From Tectiglobus sp965215755 (GTDB taxonomy: Bacteria; Pseudomonadota; Alphaproteobacteria; Rhizobiales; Hyphomicrobiaceae), in assembly GCA_965215755.1 (NCBI GenBank), contig OZ244119.1, positions 3,162,001-3,226,000 on the forward strand: 64,000 nucleotides of DNA. The letters are read 5' to 3'. Below, piece by piece: positions 33,657-43,104 of this stretch. Numbering within the stretch: the stretch's first letter is position 1; the number at the start of each line of letters is the position of its first letter. The translations under genes and the position numbers were made by a program. Under the pieces are notes generated by a model. The model ran no database searches. It saw only the letters and a list, made by a program, of their open reading frames with translations, and was not told where the DNA came from.

Positions 33657-36374
33657 TTACTCCACGGCCTCGTCAGTTTCAGCCGGTTTCTTTGTTTTCG
33701 CAGGCGCCTTTTTGGCTGCTGTTTTCTTCTTTGCAGCCGTCTTAGTCGTTTTCTTCTTGGTGGTCGCTTTCTTTGCCGGCTTGGCATCTTTGTCTGAAGT
33801 TTTTGCTTTGCTTTTCGCCGGTGCCTTTTTCTTTTTGGCAGGCGCCTTTGCCGCGCGTTCTGCGATCAGCTGAATGGCTTCTTCCGCTGTTAGTTCGGTC
33901 GGCTCTTTGCCTTTCGGCACCGTCGCGTTGATCTTGCCGTACTTGACGTAAGGACCGTAACGGCCATCGAGGACTTCCATCTTTCCGCCATCGGGGTGTT
34001 CGCCCAATTCCTTGAGGACCTTGGCCTTGGCGCGCTGGAATCTGCCCTTGCCACCGCCGGCCAGCTTCTCCGCTATGAGGGTTACCGCATGGTTGATGCC
34101 GATCGTGAAGACGTCTTCGGTGCTTTCCAGGTTGGCATAGGTGCCGTCGTGCAAAACGAACGGACCAAAGCGGCCTAGTCCGGCTGTGATGACATTGCCG
34201 GTTTCCGGATGTTGACCAACTTCGCGCGGTAATGACAGCAGCTTCAATGCCAGTTCAAGATCGACCTGATCGGCATCATACCCGCGCGGGATCGATGCCC
34301 GTTTCGGCTTTTCATTATCTTCAGTGTCGCCGAGCTGGACGTAAGGCCCAAAGCGCCCGGTTCTCAAGGTGACCGGGAGGCCTGTGACAGGGTCGTGACC
34401 GAGCAGCTTGCCGTCTGCAGTTGCGGCTTCCACAGGGCCATCGATTGTCTGTGACAGTTGTCTGGTGAACCGGCATTCGGGATAATTTGAACATCCGATA
34501 AATGCCCCAAATTTGCCCGAGACTTTCAGGCTCAGGCGACCGGCTGCGCAAGCCGGGCATTGGCGTGGATCGCCTCCGTCTTCTTTCTCCGGAAAGATGT
34601 GCGGACCCAGTATCTCGTTCAGAGCCTCGAGGACGTCGGAAACACGCAGTTCCTTGGTGTCGTCAATGGCTGCTGTGAAGTCCTTCCAAAACTCTTCGAG
34701 GACTTGCTGCCAATTGAGCTTGCCGTCAGAAATCAGGTCGAGTTTTTCTTCCAGACTGGCCGTGAAATCGTACTCGACGTAGCGCTTGAAGAAGTTGGAC
34801 AAGAAAGCCGTGACAAGCCGGCCCTTATCCTCAGGAACGAGGCGCTTGCGGTCCATTTGAACGTAATCACGTTCTTGAAGGACCGCCATCGTCGACGCGT
34901 AGGTCGATGGCCGGCCAATGCCGAGTTCTTCCATCTTCTTGACGAGCGTCGCCTCGGTGTAGCGTGGTGGAGGCTCGGTAAAGTGCTGTTTGGCGTCGAC
35001 GGATTTCTCGCTCAGTGTCTCGCCTTCTTTCAAAGGCGGTAGGCGTCGCGCATTTTCATCGTCCGTGTCATCACGGCCTTCCTCATACAGCTTGAGGAAT
35101 CCTTCAAATACAATGACAGACCCGGTTGCGCGGAGACCGTAAGCTTTTCCGTCGCTGCCTTGGATCGCGATTTCGGCTGTCGTCTGTTCGACTTCGGCTG
35201 ATGCCATCTGGCTTGCGACGGAGCGCTTCCAGATGAGATCGTATAAGGCAAACTGATCGCGATCGAGAGATTGCCTGATACTGTCGGGCGTTAATCCAGG
35301 GTCGGTCGGGCGGACAGCTTCGTGCGCTTCCTGTGCGTTTTTCGCCTTGGTCTTGTACTCGCGTGCAGACGGCGGGAGGTAGCGCTTCGAATACTGGTTT
35401 TCGACCAGGTCGCGGATTTGGGCGACTGCCTCGGGAATAATCTGGACGCCGTCCGTCCGCATGTAGGTGATCAGGCCGACTGTCTCGCCGCGAATGTCAA
35501 CGCCTTCATAGAGGCGTTGTGCGACCTGCATCGTCTGCTTGGCCGAGAAGTTGAGCTTGCGCGACGCCTCTTGCTGTAGCGTTGAGGTTGTGAACGGTGC
35601 CGATGGATTGCGGCGGACCGCTTTCTTGTCGACGCTCTTGATCGTGAAGTTGCCGCCCTTGATGGCTGTTGTGATGGCAGTAGCCGAGGCTTCGTTCTGA
35701 ATGTCCAGCCGTTTCAGCGTTTGCCCGTCAATTGCGACGAGACGTGAACGGACATCGTCGCCTGCCTGTGTCGCAAGCAGGGCTTCAATCGACCAGTACT
35801 CCTGGGTGTTGAAGGCCTCGATCTCGGCTTCGCGGTCGCACACAAGGCGCAGGGCAACGGATTGGACGCGGCCGGCGCTGCGGGCGCCAGGGAGCTTGCG
35901 CCAAAGGACAGGAGACAAGGTGAAGCCGACGAGATAATCAAGCGCGCGGCGTGCCAGATAGGCTTCGACCAAGGGCTGGTCGATTTCGCGTGGCTCTTTG
36001 AGGGCTGCAGTGACGGCCTGCTTGGTTACGGCATTGAAGGTAACGCGCTCGACGGGTGTGTCTTTCTTGAGGGCCCGCTTTTGTTCAAGTAGCTGGATTA
36101 AGTGCCAGGAAATCGCTTCGCCTTCCCGGTCAGGGTCCGTCGCCAGGATCAGCTTGTCTGCTCCTTTGACGGCTGCTGCGATTTCCTTGACGACCTTCGC
36201 CGACCTTGCATCGGTATCCCAGTGCATGGTGAACGCGTTGTCGGGCTCAACAGAACCATTCTTCGACGGCAAATCTCGCACATGGCCATAGGAAGCGATG
36301 ACCTTGTAAGAGGGGCCGAGGTATTTGTTGATGGCTTTGGCCTTGGCGGCGGATTCCACAATAAGGACGTTCAT
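33657..36374 (-). CDS. topA: DNA topoisomerase I
   Basis: Type IA topoisomerase that relaxes negative supercoils. The TOPRIM start is MNVLIVESAAKAKAINKYLG, and the active-site Tyr304 lies in GLITYMRTDG. One zinc-ribbon is visible (CPACAAGRL, later CSNYPEC), followed by repeated C-terminal topoisomerase domains (LPREVGQHPETG, RYGPYVKYG). The last 70 residues are a lysine- and alanine-rich tail, common in alphaproteobacterial TopA. The ATG at 36374 is preferred to an upstream in-frame start because it gives the family N-terminus. 905 residues. Confidence 0.95.
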   Translation of the reverse strand: MNVLIVESAAKAKAINKYLGPSYKVIASYGHVRDLPSKNGSVEPDNAFTMHWDTDARSAKVVKEIAAAVKGADKLILATDPDREGEAISWHLIQLLEQKRALKKDTPVERVTFNAVTKQAVTAALKEPREIDQPLVEAYLARRALDYLVGFTLSPVLWRKLPGARSAGRVQSVALRLVCDREAEIEAFNTQEYWSIEALLATQAGDDVRSRLVAIDGQTLKRLDIQNEASATAITTAIKGGNFTIKSVDKKAVRRNPSAPFTTSTLQQEASRKLNFSAKQTMQVAQRLYEGVDIRGETVGLITYMRTDGVQIIPEAVAQIRDLVENQYSKRYLPPSAREYKTKAKNAQEAHEAVRPTDPGLTPDSIRQSLDRDQFALYDLIWKRSVASQMASAEVEQTTAEIAIQGSDGKAYGLRATGSVIVFEGFLKLYEEGRDDTDDENARRLPPLKEGETLSEKSVDAKQHFTEPPPRYTEATLVKKMEELGIGRPSTYASTMAVLQERDYVQMDRKRLVPEDKGRLVTAFLSNFFKRYVEYDFTASLEEKLDLISDGKLNWQQVLEEFWKDFTAAIDDTKELRVSDVLEALNEILGPHIFPEKEDGGDPRQCPACAAGRLSLKVSGKFGAFIGCSNYPECRFTRQLSQTIDGPVEAATADGKLLGHDPVTGLPVTLRTGRFGPYVQLGDTEDNEKPKRASIPRGYDADQVDLELALKLLSLPREVGQHPETGNVITAGLGRFGPFVLHDGTYANLESTEDVFTIGINHAVTLIAEKLAGGGKGRFQRAKAKVLKELGEHPDGGKMEVLDGRYGPYVKYGKINATVPKGKEPTELTAEEAIQLIAERAAKAPAKKKKAPAKSKAKTSDKDAKPAKKATTKKKTTKTAAKKKTAAKKAPAKTKKPAETDEAVE

Positions 36375-36608
36375 TTGGTCCCGGATCATTCCATGCTTGG
36401 TTGTTCGGCTGCCCGGCATCGTCATCCGGGTTGACGCTTAATGTAAGTCTCGCGTCGATCGCCGGGAAAATGTGGTAAGCTGGCCGAACTGTCAAATCAG
36501 CAATGGGTAGAAAAGAAAGTTTTACATATTGCTATGGTTGCAAAACTGTATATAACGCATGCTGATAAATGCGAAAAACGAAGTTGTATGCAGCCTGGTG
36601 AGGCGAAT

Positions 36609-36830
36609 ATGAAAGATGGTAGACGCAACGATGCTTCGAAATCTGGCGAAGGTTCCGAGCAGGAAGATACGAAGTTACAGCGGCTGAGCCAGATGCACGT
36701 GCTTCGTTACATTGCCGAATTGACGGAGGAGATGTCTCGTCTGGCCGGCGATCATCAATGTGCGGAACTGTCAGATGACTTGTCCGCGATTGCGCGGAAG
36801 GCGCGGCGGACGATCGCAAAAGCGACATAG
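36609..36830 (+). CDS. 73-residue acidic helical protein, unrecognised
   Basis: A small soluble protein. The N-terminal third is charged and low in complexity (DASKSGEGSEQEDTK); the rest forms one or two amphipathic helices (HVLRYIAELTEEMSRLAGDHQCAELSDDLSAIARKA). The ATG at 36609 follows GGTGAGGCGAAT and is preferred to an ATG at 36534 that adds 25 residues without a ribosome site. It is transcribed opposite to both neighbours, topA and dprA. I do not recognise a named family. Confidence 0.6.
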   Translation: MKDGRRNDASKSGEGSEQEDTKLQRLSQMHVLRYIAELTEEMSRLAGDHQCAELSDDLSAIARKARRTIAKAT

Positions 36831-36908
36831 CAAACAACGTGGAGTTGAGTGCAAATGGGTCGCAATGCCGCTTGCAGACTCGTTCACGGCAGCTTGCTGG
36901 ATGCTCCC

Positions 36909-38090
36909 CTAGGGTGTGATGCTCAGCGAAACCAGGTTTTGCCCATGGTGCTCTATTCGGCCAGCGAGAGAGAGTTCCAGCAGGACAGTTTGGACCTGGG
37001 CCGCATGAAGTCCTGACTGTCGGCAGATTTCGTCGATCGATACAGGTGCCGGTCCCAACAGGCTGACAATGCGTTCACGTTCTCTTGATCCAACTTCGAG
37101 CGGCGCGTGCGCGGCTGGTTCCAGAATTGCCCCGTTTGTGTCATTGAGGCCGAGTTGACTGTCATTTCGCTCCAGTTGTGGGGCGATCTCCGCAATCACG
37201 TCCTCAGCCCGTGTTGTCAGGATTGCGCCGGACTTGATCAAGCTGTTGGTGCCTGCAGCGCGTGGATCGAGTGGATGGCCTGGCACAGCGAAGATGTCCC
37301 GTCCCTGCTCGGCTGCGAAGCGCGCGGTGGTGAGCGAGCCAGAGCGTCTGGCTGCTTCTACAACAATGACTGCAAGTGACAGGCCTGAGATTATTCGGTT
37401 GCGGCGCGGAAAGTCTTTACCGCGCGGTTTGAAACCGGGCGGGCATTCGCTCACAAGGCAGCCCTGTTCGGCAATGTCCTGCTGGAGTTGCGCGTGTTCG
37501 GGCGGATAAATCGTGTCGAGGCCGCCAGCCAGCACAGCAATCGTCCCAGACGCCAAGGACGCTTTGTGCACGACGCTGTCAATTCCGCGGGCCAGACCGG
37601 AAACAATGACAAATTCGTTTTGGCTGAGTATCGTGGTCCATTGCCGGGCGAGAGCTGCGCCAGCTCCTGAACAGTTCCTTGAACCAACAACTGCAATACT
37701 TGGGCGCCTCAGAAGTCCGACGTCGCCCTTCGCGTAGATTAGTGGTGGCGGATACTCAATCGCTGCTAGCGCCTTTGGGTATCCGGGCTCGATGGTGAAG
37801 ATGGAGCGCGCGTTGAGGGCATTGGCTGCAGCGAGCTCGCGTTCTGCAGTGGGCTTTGGACAGATGCGCACCGGTCTTCGCCGCCCACCACGGCGTGCAA
37901 GATCGGGGATGGCTTCGAGAGCGGCCTGGGCACCGCCGAACGTGTTGATGAGCTTGCGGAAGGTTGCCGGTCCAATGTTCTCGGAACGAATGAGGCGCAG
38001 GCATGCCACACGCTCTTCGGTATCTAGTTCAGCGACAGGAACCAGTGGATTGTGGAAAAGATCACTGTCAACTCTCGGTTTTTCGTCCAA
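36909..38090 (-). CDS. dprA: DNA processing protein DprA
   Basis: Loads RecA onto incoming single-stranded DNA during natural transformation. The 393 residues include the N-terminal helical part (LRLIRSENIGPATFRKLI), the Rossmann-like core with AVVGSRNCSG, VSGLARGIDSVVHKASL, AVLAGGLDTIYP, FPRRNRIISGLS and GSLTTARFAAEQGRDIFAVPG, and a C-terminal winged helix. The start is a TTG at 38090 supported by GAGGAG seven bases upstream. Its 5' end overlaps plsY by 23 bases. DprA is widespread, so competence cannot be inferred from it alone. Confidence 0.93.
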   Translation of the reverse strand: MDEKPRVDSDLFHNPLVPVAELDTEERVACLRLIRSENIGPATFRKLINTFGGAQAALEAIPDLARRGGRRRPVRICPKPTAERELAAANALNARSIFTIEPGYPKALAAIEYPPPLIYAKGDVGLLRRPSIAVVGSRNCSGAGAALARQWTTILSQNEFVIVSGLARGIDSVVHKASLASGTIAVLAGGLDTIYPPEHAQLQQDIAEQGCLVSECPPGFKPRGKDFPRRNRIISGLSLAVIVVEAARRSGSLTTARFAAEQGRDIFAVPGHPLDPRAAGTNSLIKSGAILTTRAEDVIAEIAPQLERNDSQLGLNDTNGAILEPAAHAPLEVGSRERERIVSLLGPAPVSIDEICRQSGLHAAQVQTVLLELSLAGRIEHHGQNLVSLSITP

Positions 38091-38697
38091 TCTTCGGCTC
38101 CTCGCCCTTCATGAGGCGCCGAATGTTATCATGATGTTTCATTATTATCAGCATGCTCATTAAAGCAAGCATGGCCGTAATGCCGGTGGTTGAAAAGACC
38201 CCGGCTGCAACAGGGGCGATCACAGACGCAACAAGGGCTGAGAGGGAGGAATAACGCATGGTCGCTGCCATGATCAGCCATACTGCGCAAAAAACGATGG
38301 CAGCAGGCCAGAACAACGCCGCTGTGATTCCAATATAGGTCGCAACACCTTTGCCGCCGCGAAATCCAAGCCACGCCGGATAGAGATGTCCCAAAAATGC
38401 CGACAGGCCTGCGAATTGTGCAACTTTCGCCGGATCGATTGTCGTTGTTGGTGCTAGCGTTGTGACCAAGAGTGGAGCAAGCAAAACAGCCGCGGCGCCT
38501 TTGGCAACATCTAAAATGAGTGTGGCAGCGGCCAGGAGCTTGCTTCCGGTGCGCAGCACATTCGTTGCACCAATATTGCCGGAACCGACGTTTCGAATAT
38601 CCCCAAGCCCGGCGGCTTTCGTTAGAATGAGGCCGCTCGGAATGGACCCCAGTAAATAGCCGAGCGCAATGGCCATTGGCATAAGGAGGCTTTCCAT
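38068..38697 (-). CDS. plsY: acyl-phosphate:glycerol-3-phosphate acyltransferase PlsY
   Basis: Inner-membrane enzyme for the first acylation step of phospholipid synthesis. The 209 residues have several membrane spans and the three family motifs: LLGSIPSGL, GSGNIGATNVLRTG and FRGGKGVAT. The ATG at 38697 has GGAGG four bases upstream, an excellent site. It overlaps dprA and lies 11 bases after pyrC, so pyrB-pyrC-plsY-dprA form a likely operon. Confidence 0.95.
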   Translation of the reverse strand: MESLLMPMAIALGYLLGSIPSGLILTKAAGLGDIRNVGSGNIGATNVLRTGSKLLAAATLILDVAKGAAAVLLAPLLVTTLAPTTTIDPAKVAQFAGLSAFLGHLYPAWLGFRGGKGVATYIGITAALFWPAAIVFCAVWLIMAATMRYSSLSALVASVIAPVAAGVFSTTGITAMLALMSMLIIMKHHDNIRRLMKGEEPKIGRKTES

Positions 38698-38708
38698 AGA
38701 TCCTCCCT

Positions 38709-40028
38709 CTAGGTTGCCTGCGGGTATCGGTAAGCGGTTTGTCCTTCAACCATCGTGTGAAGCACAATACCTTGCATTTTGCTTTCGTCGAAGGGTGAAT
38801 TCTTGGAACGCGAGAAGAGCTTCTCACGGCTGACCACCCAGGGTTTTTCGAGATCGAAGACAACCAGATCCGCCGGTGCACCCTTTGCGATCCTGCCTCC
38901 GGCTAGGCCCAGCAATTCTGCAGGGCGGCAGGTCATCGGCTTGAGGACAGACGGCAATGGTATGTCCTCACTCAGGTGAAGGCGGATTGCAGCCGACAAC
39001 ATTGTCTCGAGCCCGACGGCTCCGTCGGCTGCTTCTGTAAATGGCAGGCGTTTCATGTCGTCGCCCTGCGGATCGTGCGAGGAGACGATGACGTCGATCG
39101 TGCCGTCTGCCACGCCTTCAACCAAAGCCTGACGATCTGTCTCCGACCGCAACGGTGGGCGCACTTTGAAGAAAGTGCGATAGGGGCCGATATCGTTTTC
39201 GTTCAATGCAAGATGATTGATCGAGACGCCACACGTGAATTTAAGACCCCTGGCGCGGGCGGCCCGGATTACATCGAGGCTTTGTGAACTCGTGATTGTT
39301 GCCGCGTGATAGCGGCCGCCGGTTAATTCGACGAGGCGCAGGTCGCGCTCCAACATAATCGTTTCTGCGATGGTGTTGACGCCTGAAAGGCCCAGGCGGA
39401 CTGATAACTCGCTCGAATTCATACTCGCCTTCGCGCCGAGGTAAGGGTCCTCAGTGTGATGCACGATGAGGGCATTGAAATCCCGCGAATAGAGCAGCAC
39501 CTGGTTCATAACCCGCGTATTGGCTACGGAGTTTTTCCCATTGGAGAATGCGATTGCACCGGCTCGTTTGAGCAAGCCGATCTCGGTCATCTCCTCGCCC
39601 TCGAGGTCCTTTGTCATCGCCGCCATGGTGTGAACATGGACAATGGCATTGTCGCGCGCCCGACGTTGGATGTAGTCGACCAACGCTACCTGATCGATGA
39701 CGGGGTCGGTGTCGGGCATGACAATGATGGTTGTTACGCCGCCGGCTGCGGCGGCCCGGCTCGCCGTTTTTAAGGTTTCGCGGTGCTCGTAGCCTGGTTC
39801 ACCAGCGAAGACCTGCATATCAATCAGGCCTGGGCAGAGGATGTGACCCTGACAGTCATAGACGGCATATCCGTCAGGTGCATTCCGTCTCAGGTGTGGG
39901 CCGAAGTCAGCGATGCAGCCATCTTCGACAAGAAGGCCGCCGGGCTCGTCAATGCCGGTTGCGGGGTCAATCAGCCGGGCATTGATAAAGACGGTTGGTG
40001 GTGTTTCGATTTCCGGTTTTGCTGTCAT
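38709..40028 (-). CDS. dihydroorotase-like protein with degenerate metal site (PyrC/PyrX type)
   Basis: Amidohydrolase-fold homologue of class I dihydroorotase, 439 residues, downstream of pyrB by 7 bases. The usual HxH zinc motif after GLID is replaced (GLIDMQVF: Gln72 and Phe74), and the catalytic Asp region TDHAPH reads SSHDPQ (316-321). Other positions (GAIAFSNG, RYHAATIT) also look altered. The same changes occur, as I recall, in other rhizobial proteins annotated as PyrC. A noncatalytic PyrC' that supports aspartate transcarbamoylase assembly is known from Pseudomonas, and this is likely the same type. The ATG at 40028 is preferred to an upstream start inside pyrB. Confidence 0.8.
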   Translation of the reverse strand: MTAKPEIETPPTVFINARLIDPATGIDEPGGLLVEDGCIADFGPHLRRNAPDGYAVYDCQGHILCPGLIDMQVFAGEPGYEHRETLKTASRAAAAGGVTTIIVMPDTDPVIDQVALVDYIQRRARDNAIVHVHTMAAMTKDLEGEEMTEIGLLKRAGAIAFSNGKNSVANTRVMNQVLLYSRDFNALIVHHTEDPYLGAKASMNSSELSVRLGLSGVNTIAETIMLERDLRLVELTGGRYHAATITSSQSLDVIRAARARGLKFTCGVSINHLALNENDIGPYRTFFKVRPPLRSETDRQALVEGVADGTIDVIVSSHDPQGDDMKRLPFTEAADGAVGLETMLSAAIRLHLSEDIPLPSVLKPMTCRPAELLGLAGGRIAKGAPADLVVFDLEKPWVVSREKLFSRSKNSPFDESKMQGIVLHTMVEGQTAYRYPQAT

Positions 40029-40035
40029 CTGTCGC

Positions 40036-40992
40036 TCAATGGTTAGGCAGGTGCCGGGCAAGAGCCTCAAGGACAGCCATCCGGACGGCAACGCCCATTT
40101 CGACTTGTTCGTGGATGACACTGCGTGCGTGATCCGCAACCGTCGAGGCAATCTCAACACCGCGGTTCATCGGTCCGGGATGCATAATGAGTGCATCAGG
40201 TTTGGCGTGCGCCAACTTCTCGTGGTCTAGGCCAAAGAAGTGGAAATATTCCCGGCTCGACGGCACAAATGAGCCCTGCATCCGCTCCCGCTGGAGGCGT
40301 AGCATCATGACTACATCAGCATTGGCAATCCCAGCGGTCATGTCGGTGAAAACTTCGACGCCAAGGCGGTCTGCCGCAGTCGGTAGCAGAGTGGAGGGCG
40401 CGATGATGCGGACGTTGGCCCCGAGCGCGTTCAGGACGTCGATATTCGAGCGTGCAACACGCGAGTGGCGGATGTCGCCGCAGATCGCGACAACCAGGCC
40501 TTCAACGCGGCCTTTGGCACGGCGGATAGTGAGAGCATCCAGCAGCGCCTGGGTTGGGTGTTGGTGTTGTCCGTCACCGGCGTTGACGACTGAACAATCC
40601 ACTTTTTCCGAAAGGAGCTGAACGGCTCCGGCTGCAAAATGGCGAACGACAATGATGTCCGGCCGCATTGCATTGAGCGTCATTGCCGTGTCGATCAGGG
40701 TTTCACCCTTCTGCATCGATGAGGTCGAGACATTCATATTGAGGACGTCTGCACCCAGTCGTTTTCCGGCAAGCTCAAACGATGCCTGTGTGCGTGTCGA
40801 TGCTTCGAAGAATAGGTTGATCAGGGTACGCCCATGGAGAGCGTCACCTCGTTTTCTTACCGAGCGATTGGACTCGGCTGCTTGATCTGCGAGATCAAGT
40901 AAAGACGCAATCTCAAGAGCCGTGAGCCCTTCGCACGTCAACAGGTGGCGTCGGGAAAACCCGAGGCCGGAGTGGGATTTGGTGCTGGTCAT
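40036..40992 (-). CDS. pyrB: aspartate carbamoyltransferase catalytic subunit
   Basis: First committed step of pyrimidine synthesis, forming carbamoyl-aspartate. The carbamoyl-phosphate motif FFEASTRTQASFE, the mobile loop SSMQKGETLIDTA, the catalytic histidine region GDGQHQHPTQALLDAL and MHPGPMNRGVEI are all present. From the ATG at 40992 the protein has 318 residues. No Shine-Dalgarno precedes this ATG, and the frame extends to a GTG at 41067, so the start is not firm. pyrC-like follows after 7 bases. Confidence 0.95.
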   Translation of the reverse strand: MTSTKSHSGLGFSRRHLLTCEGLTALEIASLLDLADQAAESNRSVRKRGDALHGRTLINLFFEASTRTQASFELAGKRLGADVLNMNVSTSSMQKGETLIDTAMTLNAMRPDIIVVRHFAAGAVQLLSEKVDCSVVNAGDGQHQHPTQALLDALTIRRAKGRVEGLVVAICGDIRHSRVARSNIDVLNALGANVRIIAPSTLLPTAADRLGVEVFTDMTAGIANADVVMMLRLQRERMQGSFVPSSREYFHFFGLDHEKLAHAKPDALIMHPGPMNRGVEIASTVADHARSVIHEQVEMGVAVRMAVLEALARHLPNH

Positions 40993-41171
40993 TAAAGGGA
41001 GGTCTATAGGCTGGGATGAAAGGCCCGGCAAGTGGTGCTGTACGAAAAAAAGTGCTTTTGCGACCACACTGGCGAATTAGTTGAGCCGGGCGGTTCAGGC
41101 TGGTGCTTCCTGACAGGGTTAATTGCCGACATCGTGCCTGCAACATGCTTGTCCGAGATGTTGTGCGGTCG

Positions 41172-41204
41172 AAAAAAATGGCGCGAAGCCTCGACTTCGC
41201 GCCA
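41172..41204 (-). terminator. rho-independent terminator after the marR-type gene
   Basis: On the minus strand a perfect 10-bp GC-rich stem (TGGCGCGAAG with CTTCGCGCCA, 6-base loop) is followed directly by seven T residues. It lies 28 bases downstream of the MarR-family stop. This is the clearest intrinsic terminator in the window. Confidence 0.85.
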
Positions 41205-41231
41205 ATTCGTATCCGTATTTTCGGTCTGTAT

Positions 41232-41735
41232 TTAAGGCGTTCTCGGTCCGTCGCCAGGGACATCCCGGCGCGGCTTGACCTGGGCGCTACTAATGGGCCC
41301 GAATGTGTCGATGATGCTACGCAGCGAGCGAACGAAGGCGTCGCGATCCTTGGACGGGATGGCATCGAGTAGTCGGTCTTCACAGAGCTGACGTGTTGGA
41401 TCAGCCTGATCCAGAGCAGCCTGTCCGGCTGGCGTAATGCTGACGGCGTACATCCGCGCGTCGTGCTTTGTGCGTTCACGCTGAAGGAGGCCGCGCTCGA
41501 CAAGGCGGCGGACAATATCGGCAACGGTTGAACGGTCGATGCCGGTTGCTTCAACCAGGGCTGTTTGACTTGCTTCGCCGGCCATCGCGGCGCTTTTTAA
41601 GACAATGTATTGGCGGGGGGTGAGTTGCGATCCGTCAATCTCAGCGGAAAAAAGATCATCTGCACATTGACCGGCGCGATGGAGCAGGTGGATGGCAGAA
41701 GCTGCGGTAATATTCGAGGAGACGCCGTCTTTCAT
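41232..41735 (-). CDS. MarR-family transcriptional regulator
   Basis: A 167-residue winged-helix DNA-binding protein. The core LTPRQYIVLKSAAMAGEASQTALVEATGIDRSTVADIVRRLVERGLLQRER matches the MarR recognition helix and wing, followed by a dimerisation helix pair. Such proteins repress genes next to them and release DNA on binding phenolic or oxidative signals. The neighbour on the opposite strand is an AraC-type regulator, so the shared 257-base gap is the likely operator region. An intrinsic terminator follows the gene. Confidence 0.88.
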   Translation of the reverse strand: MKDGVSSNITAASAIHLLHRAGQCADDLFSAEIDGSQLTPRQYIVLKSAAMAGEASQTALVEATGIDRSTVADIVRRLVERGLLQRERTKHDARMYAVSITPAGQAALDQADPTRQLCEDRLLDAIPSKDRDAFVRSLRSIIDTFGPISSAQVKPRRDVPGDGPRTP

Positions 41736-41992
41736 GGATTTCTCATTCGGTAAATGCTGTCGGAGCCGATTTCAACCAGCGCGCACTGCCGATGCCTTTG
41801 GGACGCCGCCACGCCTCTCAATCCAGCAATACCGCGCACTGATTGTTAGGTCTCTAGGTGCTGAATCCAGATTGGAATTGACGTAAGGTGCAGTTTTTTT
41901 TTACATAAAATGCAAATTGATCTGATTGATCAGTTATTCCAATGGGCGATCAACCCATAGTGTAGTGTGCCGGACAATTTCTGTAGCAAATC
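41736..41992. promoter_or_regulatory. AT-rich divergent promoter region of marR- and araC-type genes
   Basis: The gap contains a T-run (41894-41902), an AT-rich segment and a short direct repeat of TTGATC about 9 bases apart near 41917-41932, overlapping CTGATTGATCAG. These are plausible operator or promoter elements, but no consensus is clear enough for a named site. Confidence 0.35.
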
Positions 41993-43027
41993 ATGCAATC
42001 GACTAATAGAGAGCCAACAATAACTGGAGATATACTTGAAGTTTACAGAAATTACTTGAATATCCTTCAGGTTGATTCAGGGAGCATTTACCGGCGCGCG
42101 GGCTTTGATCAATTGCCGCCCACTGGCGGGTCTGGTGAGCGCTTCCCTTTGAACGCGATCTCTGGTCTTTTGGAACTCGCAGCGCAAGAGGCGAGAGAAC
42201 CGACCCTCGGGTTACGCTTTGCGATGGACAGTAAGCCCGGCTATTTTGGTTTGCTGGACCATCTTCTGCTATCGGCTCCGACCATTCGACAAGCACTGGT
42301 CGCGATGGAAAACTTTGTCGAATTGACGGTCGCGCCGGCCCGCGTTCGGTTGCGCGTGAGTGGCCAGAGCGCGGTGGTTACGGTTCGTCTGCCGCGACTA
42401 TTGTCGGCGCCATCCCAACAGTTTGTCGATGTGTTTGCCGCCACGCTGTTGCAGCGGATACGCCCTGCTGATGATGAAGCCTGGCGTCCGGAACAGGTTT
42501 ATCTGCCTAGGTACCAGCCACCGCAGCCAGCATTATACCGAGACGTTTTTGGTGCGCGCGTCAGTTTTGAAGCCAATGCCCTGCGCCTCGTTCTGGCGCG
42601 CAATGACCTGGAGCTGGCCCAGAATCAATACTGTCTGGGACTGCATGATACGGTCGTAATTGCAGCGCAAAGTCTGATGCGTCGAAACGGTAGGCAGCTC
42701 GACTTTACTGAGATCGTGGCTGACGCTGTGCGTGATCGACTGATGGCCAATCGCCGTGTGCAGCTGACGAGCATCGCGCGCGAGCACAATATTTCGCCGC
42801 GTACCCTGCAATGGAAGCTATCAACGCTTGGTACATCGTTCGAGGATGTTCTGAGCGAAGTCCGGGTGGATCTGGCGACCTCGATGTTGCGTGATACTTC
42901 GCTCCCGCTTGGTGAAATTGGGCTACGTATCGGGTTATCTGAAGGCAGTGCCTTTACCCGCTGGTCGAAGCAGCATTTCAAGATGGCACCCGGTGCGTAT
43001 CGGAAATCCCTGCGGGGGCAGATTTAG
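41993..43027 (+). CDS. AraC-family transcriptional regulator
   Basis: A 344-residue regulator. Residues 1-190 form an arabinose-binding-type effector domain (GSIYRRAGFD, then PTLGLRFAMDSKPGYFGLLDHLLLSAPTI), as in the OruR/ArgR-like group. The C-terminal 100 residues contain two helix-turn-helix units: LTSIAREHNISPRTLQWKL and LGEIGLRIGLSEGSAFTRWSKQHF. These proteins usually activate catabolic genes. It stands divergent from the MarR-type gene and alone on its strand, so its targets are not evident. Confidence 0.88.
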   Translation: MQSTNREPTITGDILEVYRNYLNILQVDSGSIYRRAGFDQLPPTGGSGERFPLNAISGLLELAAQEAREPTLGLRFAMDSKPGYFGLLDHLLLSAPTIRQALVAMENFVELTVAPARVRLRVSGQSAVVTVRLPRLLSAPSQQFVDVFAATLLQRIRPADDEAWRPEQVYLPRYQPPQPALYRDVFGARVSFEANALRLVLARNDLELAQNQYCLGLHDTVVIAAQSLMRRNGRQLDFTEIVADAVRDRLMANRRVQLTSIAREHNISPRTLQWKLSTLGTSFEDVLSEVRVDLATSMLRDTSLPLGEIGLRIGLSEGSAFTRWSKQHFKMAPGAYRKSLRGQI

Positions 43028-43104
43028 CGCTGCGAGACGCGAAATCGCAATCTATGGGGCAATCCAGGAAGCCCCAATCGGTACTCCGGGTAAAACTAGG
43101 TTGG

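Noticed and set aside
41891..41905. T-run in the marR-araC gap as a terminator
   Set aside because: No GC-rich stem precedes it on either strand; it lies in a divergent promoter region.
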